A stretch of DNA of 12,037 nt from Limnochordia bacterium (GTDB lineage: Bacteria > Bacillota > Limnochordia > DUMW01), in contig JALNWK010000069.1 of assembly GCA_023230925.1 (NCBI GenBank), forward strand, positions 1 through 12,037. Reading direction: 5' to 3'. The position numbers were made by a program, and so were the translations under genes. Below the pieces are notes generated by a model that saw only the letters and a list, made by a program, of their open reading frames with translations, was not told the DNA's origin and ran no database searches. Below are positions 7,823-12,037 of the stretch, one piece after another. The first letter of the stretch is position 1, and each line of letters begins with the position of its first letter.

Positions 7823-7851
7823 AGTATATGTGTCATATCGACATATGTCAA
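7823..7851 (-). promoter_or_regulatory. Consensus sigma-A promoter of the arsR operon
   Basis: On the minus strand a perfect -35 TTGACA (7846-7851) and TATACT (7823-7828, one mismatch to TATAAT) are separated by exactly 17 nt. Transcription should start near 7816, giving a leader of only about 11 nt before the arsR ATG at 7804, with no real Shine-Dalgarno sequence. Confidence 0.85.
7834..7849. promoter_or_regulatory. Candidate ArsR operator palindrome
   Basis: GACATATGTC (7840-7849) is a perfect 10-bp palindrome covering part of the -35 box. CATAT (7834-7838) and ATATG (7843-7847) form an overlapping inverted repeat around CGAC. Further ATATG copies lie at 7826-7830 and 7851-7855. A repressor bound here would block RNA polymerase, matching how ArsR/SmtB repressors act. 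The assignment rests on position and symmetry. Confidence 0.65.
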
Positions 7852-7858
7852 TATGTGA

Positions 7859-8404
7859 GGTATCATTTTGAATTACACAAGAGACGAAACAGCCTAAGAA
7901 ACGCGTCAGTGTGTGAGCTAGCTTTGCTCAGGACCCGGTTTCTGGCGAGTTTCATAAAGCGTTTTGTGTTTCTAAAGAAACATGGGGGTTAGTTTCTCCG
8001 ACAGGAAGTCCTCGATACGATCTCGTCTAGGTCTACTACTGCCCTAGATCCCGGACTGGGAGCGGGGGGGCACCTGTACCAATGGAGAACTGCCACACTC
8101 ATCTTTGCGAGTTGCCTTTCACAGTCCTTCCCTTTTGATTAAGACATGACCCACAACAAAGCTCACCTTACTGAAAAGGTAGAACCTCGAAGGGACTTCA
8201 TACTGAAGAGTTGCAGCCTTTTGATAAAGGTACATCCGCTTCTTTTATAAGTACATCAAGGGTACCAATTGGAACACAGAGCAGATCACCAAGTCCGTAA
8301 GAGCATGCTGAGGGTACTGAAAACATACTGGACAGTGCTAGGCAGGCTAACGGAGAAAAGGGACTGCCTGGCCACCCTGCACCTTACCGGCCACGAATGA
8401 ACCA
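7859..8404. other. Gene-free stretch between immunity gene and arsR operon
   Basis: About 545 bp without a defensible gene. A plus-strand frame ending at 8400 is open for 49 codons but has no start signal or recognisable family. AGGCAG (8340-8345) and CTGCCT (8364-8369) form a 6-bp stem around an 18-nt loop downstream of the immunity gene; no U-run follows on either strand, so I do not call a terminator. Confidence 0.4.
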
Positions 8405-8869
8405 CTAGGGCAATACCTGCCGCTTGGCCCGGGCCGACAGCACTAGATCCCCAATAGATGTCGGAAGGTGTTGATCTTGCCAAAGCCGCTCCGCCTCTGC
8501 ATTAATTCCGCCCAATTCCGCGGCCCTAATGGCATACCCAGCTGCACTTAGACAATGATCAGCCATGTGCACCGTTGCAGCGGCATGTCCTGCGGCCCGA
8601 ATTGCCGCCGTGATCGCTGCATCATCGGAGTCTCTAGCAGCCCGGTGGGCCGCTATTGCTGCCTTTCGGGCATTGCCAACAGAGACCTCGCCCTTTGCCC
8701 AAGCCCGAGCTTGTCTTATTGCTTCAAAGGCAGGCTGAACAGCTGCAATCCTGTAAATAATCCGCAGGACATGTTCAGCGCAATCAGCTGCCCACAGAGC
8801 CATTAGCCGATGCTCATCCGTACTCAGGGGACCACTTCTATGCTTTGCCACAAATCTCTTGTCTCGCAT
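8405..8869 (-). CDS. Imm5-like putative immunity protein
   Basis: A 154-residue, alanine-rich, predicted all-helical protein that matches the 'putative immunity protein' / Imm5-like family assigned by others to polymorphic toxin systems. Family-like blocks are HRLMALWAADCAEHVL (residues 20-35), ARAWAKGEVSVGNARKAAIA (54-73), AIRAAGHAAATVHMADHCLSA (89-109) and WQDQHLPTSIGDLV near the C-terminus (130-143). It has no signal peptide or membrane segment, so it should act in the cytoplasm. The immunity role is a computational prediction for the family and has not, to my knowledge, been shown for this subgroup. AAGGAG lies 10 nt before the ATG at 8869. It follows the methyltransferase by 31 bp on the same strand, so the two are probably one transcript. 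No toxin gene is visible. Confidence 0.82.
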   Translation of the reverse strand: MRDKRFVAKHRSGPLSTDEHRLMALWAADCAEHVLRIIYRIAAVQPAFEAIRQARAWAKGEVSVGNARKAAIAAHRAARDSDDAAITAAIRAAGHAAATVHMADHCLSAAGYAIRAAELGGINAEAERLWQDQHLPTSIGDLVLSARAKRQVLP

Positions 8870-8900
8870 AGTCCGCTTGCTCCTTCAGCTCAATGGCGCC

Positions 8901-9848
8901 TTAGGCCTTTATTCCAGATGCAACGAGATTGTCTTTTCCAAACCCGCAAACTGAGGGCTGACTATCGAAGGCAAAGCACTGATCCAAGAATTGCTGTCGG
9001 TATTCGGCAGTGCAAAGCATCTGGCGAAGAATCTCTCTCGGCACCGATCGGGCTAGGGCACCTGGCCCTGATAGCCTGATCTTCCTCAGGCCCGCACTTT
9101 CTAGTATTGACTTAAGCTCCTCCGGCAGGAAACAGTAGTTGATCGGCCAAGGAGTCTCCCCTTGTTCCATACGTTCGTAGAGTTCATCGGGGTCATCGGC
9201 CAATCCGGTCCTAAGGAATTCCGCGGCGAGATGAAAGTCAGGCTGCCAAGCTTTAAACTGTTTGTCTTCGTTTCTAATATACCACTGGACAAGGGGATCA
9301 TCGGCATCTTCATCAATGATATACTGTCTTTTCTGTATCGGATTAAAAACGTAGGGAAGGCTTCCTAGGCGGCTTGACACGCTTATGACCACCGACTTTC
9401 TGGCAATACGGACGAGTTCTTGAAGAACCTGAACATGTTTTGGATAAGTATAGGAGATTGGAGCATCAAAGGAGATTACCAGATCGAAGGATCCAGCGGA
9501 GTAACTACCGAGGTCAGTAAGGGCTCCTTGCACAAAATTGATACGGTGTTCAACACCTGCTTCCCTGGCCAGTTCCTTGGCCTTAGTCAGCATAGATTGG
9601 GAGATATCAAAGTGGGTGACTCTGATTCCGTGTTGAGCCAGTGGAATGGAGAACCGCCCCACACCCGCGCCACCGTCAAAGACCGTCTCCACCCCTTCGA
9701 GATACCCTTCGATTTCACGATCAAGATGGGCCTTCTGGATTATATCATCCATGAAAGCCTGTTCCCGCCGCGCTTCCTCTTCTCCCTTTTGAGGCAGATT
9801 CCAGAACACCTCCGCCAAGCGCTCATAATTCCGTTCGGCATTGTCCAT
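8901..9848 (-). CDS. Class I SAM-dependent methyltransferase
   Basis: A 315-residue cytoplasmic methyltransferase with the Rossmann-fold SAM site. Motif I is VFDGGAGVGRFSIPL (residues 56-70), the acidic end of strand beta2 is HFDISQSMLTKAKE (79-92, Asp81 predicted to hold the SAM ribose), motif II/post-I is FVQGALTDLG (105-114), and motif IV is SFDLVISFDAP (120-130). Strand beta5 follows with ARKSVVISVSSRLGSLPY (149-166). The C-terminal 150 residues, rich in charged and aromatic residues, probably make the substrate cap; their sequence does not tell me the substrate. GGAGG lies 8 nt before the ATG at 9848. It is first in a two-gene unit with the Imm5-like gene. Small-molecule methylation is the most common role for this architecture, but protein or nucleic-acid targets cannot be excluded. 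Confidence 0.88.
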   Translation of the reverse strand: MDNAERNYERLAEVFWNLPQKGEEEARREQAFMDDIIQKAHLDREIEGYLEGVETVFDGGAGVGRFSIPLAQHGIRVTHFDISQSMLTKAKELAREAGVEHRINFVQGALTDLGSYSAGSFDLVISFDAPISYTYPKHVQVLQELVRIARKSVVISVSSRLGSLPYVFNPIQKRQYIIDEDADDPLVQWYIRNEDKQFKAWQPDFHLAAEFLRTGLADDPDELYERMEQGETPWPINYCFLPEELKSILESAGLRKIRLSGPGALARSVPREILRQMLCTAEYRQQFLDQCFAFDSQPSVCGFGKDNLVASGIKA

Positions 9849-9989
9849 ATCTACTCGCCTCCATCCGGTTTTCCGTATTCTCGGCCAATTGGTCGCTTCT
9901 TCTCTTGATTGGCATTTTCCTCAGGTCCCCGTGGTACCTTTGGACCTAAAGCTTTACAATTCCTAATCTATCCGGCATCTTCTTCAGTT

Positions 9990-10028
9990 GAGTTGCCGAC
10001 GCGCTTAGTTTGCTGAGATTGGCAACTC
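9990..10028. repeat. Inverted repeat, 8-bp perfect arms
   Basis: GAGTTGCC (9990-9997) is matched by GGCAACTC (10021-10028) with a 23-nt spacer. Read as plus-strand RNA, the spacer contains a second stem CTTAG/CTGAG around TTTG, giving a two-stage hairpin. No U-run follows, so it is not a normal intrinsic terminator. Confidence 0.55.
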
Positions 10029-10095
10029 TGATTCCCTCATTGGTCTTTTGATCCAGATAAACTCACTCGTGCAGGCATAGCTAGGTATTGAAGGG

Positions 10096-10114
10096 CAACA
10101 GAGTGCTTCTGTTG
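10096..10114. repeat. Hairpin, 7-bp perfect stem
   Basis: CAACAGA (10096-10102) and TCTGTTG (10108-10114) surround a 5-nt loop. It lies in gene-free sequence, and its role is unknown. Confidence 0.5.
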
Positions 10115-10458
10115 GTAACTTGAGCTTTCTAGTACGATTTTAGATAGGGCAGGCCTTTCAGAATCCCGATTAGATCAGAGCCGCATTTGTCGAGATCATA
10201 CGGGAGAACATCACTCATACAAAATCACACCTTCGAGTATACTGCCATAGCTCTATGATTAATTCCATGTTAACAAGCAAAAACTCCATTCTTAGAAGTA
10301 AATTGAATTTCTTGCACTGGCGAACCCACCAGTCTTGCCTTACCAAAGGTGTTAAAAATGGCCTGCTGTCTCAGTCATCGTTCAATGCCCTCCCGTACCT
10401 CTCCAATGAATAGGGTTGACTCCGCAGCCAACGCTTGCTCTCTCTGATATTGTTCTAT

Positions 10459-10882
10459 TCAACCGCAAATGGAGTCTGCTGGTACATGTATACAGACATC
10501 AATGGGCAATTTGCCTAAATATTTCTCCATAAGCGGACGGACCTGTTCCTCCCAGTCCAATCCTCCATTTCGGAAATGCTATGGAAGCAATCCCCTTAAA
10601 TTCCTTCAGTCCCTGCTCAAGATATGAAGGCTTGGAGGGACTACGCCAATGCTTCTTGGTGGGGAAATTCAGAATCCACGTATGCTGAGTCTCATGCAAC
10701 CACAGTTGTCCTATCGAAAACTTATTTGCTTTGCAGAGCTCCTGATACTGAGTAAACATCTCTGCATAGACAGTCTTAGACCTCTTAGCTGTTCCTTTTC
10801 CCATCACACCTACCGTACTAACTGTGTTTACCAATACTCTGGCAGGGCTTATTAGCAGATCTCCAACCACGTAGGTCAGCAC
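10459..10882 (-). pseudogene. DarG-like macro-domain protein, frameshifted
   Basis: The first 104 codons encode the N-terminal part of a macro domain of the type in DarG (DNA ADP-ribosyl glycohydrolase, antitoxin of DarT) and related stand-alone proteins: YVVGDLLISPARVLVNTV (residues 4-21), VGVMGKG (24-30) and WILNFPTKKHWRSPS (69-83). After SIAFPK the frame is wrong and stops at 10499. From about 10566 another frame supplies the expected continuation GGLDWEEQVRPLMEKYLGKL, ending with a stop at 10459. Compared with the family pattern AFP-LGCGN-GGLDW, about five codons are lost and one base remains, a net loss near 14 bp that removes the glycine loop binding ADP-ribose. Residue 22 is Ser where relatives usually have Asn. 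The start is GTG at 10882 with GAGGG upstream. Not expected to be active. Confidence 0.85.
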
Positions 10883-10920
10883 GATTATGCCACCCTCGTT
10901 TGGTACTCATCTCACCATCG

Positions 10921-10949
10921 ATGCTACTCGAACGTATGTTGCGTGTCAA
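10921..10949 (-). promoter_or_regulatory. Promoter of the macro-domain gene
   Basis: On the minus strand, TTGACA (10944-10949) and TAGCAT (10921-10926) are spaced by 17 nt, upstream of the GTG start at 10882. The -35 is consensus and the -10 matches four of six positions. Confidence 0.6.
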
Positions 10950-10968
10950 GAAACGCTTGGTTTGAGAT

Positions 10969-11081
10969 ATTTCCGATGTGCTTGATTCTGCAATCTAGCA
11001 ATCAATTAACAGATATGGAAATGCATGCCGAAAAGCGAGCCAAAATAAGCCATGGAGGATAAAAAAACAAGGCTGTGAGGA
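10969..11081 (+). repeat. Diverged direct repeat, copy A
   Basis: This stretch aligns with 11920-12037 in the same orientation. The first 71 positions match at about 52 by eye without gaps, and nearly all differences are transitions; the rest aligns with small gaps. Both copies share ATTTNCGATGTGCTTG at the left end. A stem TTGATT (10982-10987) / AATCAA (11000-11005) with a 12-nt loop is possible. It lies between the macro-domain promoter and the propeller gene, starting 289 bp before the propeller ATG. It resembles no riboswitch or intron end that I know. Confidence 0.8.
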
Positions 11082-11244
11082 AAAATCAATTAGTCCCAAC
11101 GGGAATAAACGGCATACTATTGGGTTTTCTCGGATGTTTTAACGGGAACACCGCTTCTATTCGGCGACTAGACCACGCATCTTCTCTGCTTGCAGGAATT
11201 GGTGATCCAATACAGAAAATGTCTGTTGTAACGATCATCTACTT

Positions 11245-11250
11245 AGGGGG
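11245..11250 (+). promoter_or_regulatory. Ribosome binding site fixing the propeller start
   Basis: AGGGGG lies 7 nt before the ATG at 11258. It selects this start, which begins a signal peptide, over the upstream in-frame GTG at 11075. Confidence 0.6.
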
Positions 11251-11257
11251 AACCATC

Positions 11258-11956
11258 ATGAAAAGAGTAAACGTTCTCATATCCTTAGGTGTGGTGGCAA
11301 TCCTGTTCTTCGGGATTGTGCCAAACGCGTTGGGTAGTTGGGTACTGGATGGCGAATTTCGCATCCCTGGAACGGGTAGTTACCGCGGCATGGCCTTAAC
11401 CAACGATGAGCAAGGTCTTTATGTGACTGGTATCCAAGAAAGAAACGTTGTTCTCATTGACTTGTCGGGTAAGACTCCCCTCATTACCCAGACGACTAGC
11501 ATAGGGAGTATAAACCCGAAAGCATGCGGTAAAGCTGTTTTTGTGGCCACCGATGACCGGGTATGGGTTCCTGCCAGTGACGATCTTGAAGTATATGAAT
11601 TCACCGCAGACTTGAAGTTGGTCGCCATTCACGACATTCGAGGTCTTGGAGTGTCCAAGTGCGAGGGGGTATTGGTGGACGGGGAAGGAAACCTGTACCT
11701 GGCGGAGCGCAGTGGTACAGCTGGTGTAGTAAAGCTAAAGAAGGCTGAAGCTGGTTGGCAAAGAGACACTGATTGGGGAATAAATGGGGCGGCTGAATTA
11801 GGTGGAGAGGTGCGGTGTCCCATAATCGATGCCGTAGGTACGATCTATGCCGGTGTTTGGGGTGGTGGTACCGGTGATAAACTTTTTAAGGTCGATCAAC
11901 AGGGAAATAAGGAGGAGCTATTTGCGATGTGCTTGGTTCTGCAGTCTGGCAATTGA
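11258..11956 (+). CDS. Secreted beta-propeller (NHL/SMP-30-like) protein, probably 3'-truncated
   Basis: The 232 codons begin with a signal peptide: MKRVNVLIS, a hydrophobic core to about residue 21, and a likely cleavage near NALG-S (residues 23-27). The mature part consists of propeller-like blades with hydrophobic-Asp-Gly patterns: YRGMALTNDEQGLYVTG (42-58), DRVWVPASDDLEVYEF (100-115), CEGVLVDGEGNLYLAERSG (135-153) and CPIIDAVGTIYAGVWGG (187-203). These resemble NHL or SMP-30-type repeats and make about four blades, fewer than the six or so needed to close a ring. The last ten residues (AMCLVLQSGN) are encoded by repeat copy B, which begins at 11920. The reading frame thus appears cut by the repeat. 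No ligand or enzyme activity can be assigned. It is probably exported and non-functional, or completed by sequence beyond the window. Confidence 0.65.
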   Translation: MKRVNVLISLGVVAILFFGIVPNALGSWVLDGEFRIPGTGSYRGMALTNDEQGLYVTGIQERNVVLIDLSGKTPLITQTTSIGSINPKACGKAVFVATDDRVWVPASDDLEVYEFTADLKLVAIHDIRGLGVSKCEGVLVDGEGNLYLAERSGTAGVVKLKKAEAGWQRDTDWGINGAAELGGEVRCPIIDAVGTIYAGVWGGGTGDKLFKVDQQGNKEELFAMCLVLQSGN

Positions 11957-12037
11957 TTAGTGGGTAAAGAAATGTACGCCAGAAAGCAAATCATGGCCAA
12001 ACTAGATTGTGGAACATAAAAAGTAAGGTATGGGAGC
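11920..12037 (+). repeat. Diverged direct repeat, copy B
   Basis: Second copy of the element at 10969-11081, same orientation, reaching the right edge, so its end is unknown. The stem TTGGTT (11933-11938) / AATTGA (11951-11956) with a 12-nt loop differs from copy A at three stem positions, and all three changes keep RNA pairing through G-U pairs. The copy supplies the last codons and the stop of the propeller frame. Confidence 0.8.

Larger units (their letters stand above)
9849..10458. other. Gene-free stretch with inverted repeats, possible decayed coding
   Basis: About 610 bp between the methyltransferase and the broken macro-domain gene. In the minus frame continuing from the macro-domain gene, protein-like pieces are broken by stops at 10459, 10375, 10270, 10225 and 10129. 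The stop density is not clearly below chance, so this may or may not be the decayed tail of that gene. One piece, 10218 to 10129, starts with ATG after AAGGTG and would encode 29 residues (MSDVLPYDLDKCGSD...). Two inverted repeats are listed separately. A third, AGGTCC (9923-9928) with GGACCT (9942-9947), lies about 75 bp upstream of the methyltransferase. Confidence 0.4.
10950..11257. other. Intergenic leader of the propeller gene
   Basis: This holds repeat copy A and about 175 bp of further leader. The propeller frame is open upstream through 11075 (GTG), but the upstream residues look non-conserved and precede a clear signal peptide, so I read this part as untranslated. A small hairpin ATTGG/CCAAT lies at 11198-11211. 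No convincing promoter was found. Confidence 0.45.

Noticed and set aside
8250..8400. Plus-strand frame ending at 8400 (…VLKTYWTVLGRLTEKRD…) as a gene remnant
   Set aside because: Only 49 codons, no start signals, and no identifiable family; chance cannot be excluded.
9420..9908. Plus-strand frame of 162 codons
   Set aside because: It is antisense to the methyltransferase, which has all SAM motifs and a good ribosome binding site; the antisense protein looks like nothing known.
9920..9950. T-box-like sequence on the minus strand (AAAGGTACCACGGGGACCT)
   Set aside because: It lacks the GTGG of the T-box core, no specifier stem was seen upstream, and the next gene is not related to amino acids or tRNA.
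10969..11081. Repeat as a group II intron 5' end or a known riboswitch
   Set aside because: No GTGYG-type intron start, no domain V, and none of the conserved cores of common riboswitches that I can recall.
11075..11257. N-terminal extension of the propeller protein from the GTG at 11075
   Set aside because: It would place 61 residues in front of a clear signal peptide, while AGGGGG 7 nt before the ATG at 11258 gives a normal start.

Overview
The window looks like an accessory stretch of a Bacillota-type (Firmicutes) chromosome. The support is indirect: strong purine-rich ribosome binding sites at conventional spacing, low-GC-Gram-positive-style family members (a CutC protein, an ArsR/permease/CcdA cluster, a macro-domain protein resembling DarG) and consensus -35/-10 promoters. 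I see no rRNA, tRNA, CRISPR array, complete insertion sequence or phage module.

Layout, left to right. 1-674 (minus): an unrecognised reading frame open to the left edge, then the N-terminal third of an MFS drug-efflux-type transporter that ends abruptly (remnant). 984-1748 (plus): cutC, converging on a GNAT acetyltransferase (1896-2375, minus). 2376-2994: gene-free. 2995-3882 (plus): a ChbG/YdjC-type carbohydrate deacetylase. 4055-4318 (minus): a cysteine-dense DUF3795 protein. 4319-4749: gene-free.

4750-7851 (minus) is the most coherent functional unit: arsR-type regulator, 11-helix-class permease with the TPFCSCS motif, membrane-anchored thioredoxin, CcdA-type thiol-electron transporter, and a small CXXC redox protein. 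The first gene is preceded by a perfect TTGACA-17-TATACT promoter with a palindrome inside it. The gene set predicts a metal(loid)-induced export system with its own disulfide/thiol relay across the membrane.

7859-8404 is gene-free. 8405-9848 (minus): a class I methyltransferase followed 31 bp later by an Imm5-like putative immunity protein with no recognisable toxin nearby. 9849-10458 is gene-free with two good inverted repeats and possible decayed coding sequence. 10459-10882 (minus) is a DarG-like macro-domain gene broken by a frameshifting deletion, though its promoter and start region still look intact.

10969-12037 (plus): two diverged copies of a repeat of about 115 bp in the same orientation flank a secreted beta-propeller gene. 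The second copy coincides with the point where the propeller reading frame stops. Pseudogenes near both ends, an orphan immunity gene and the repeat suggest a region with past gene gain and decay.
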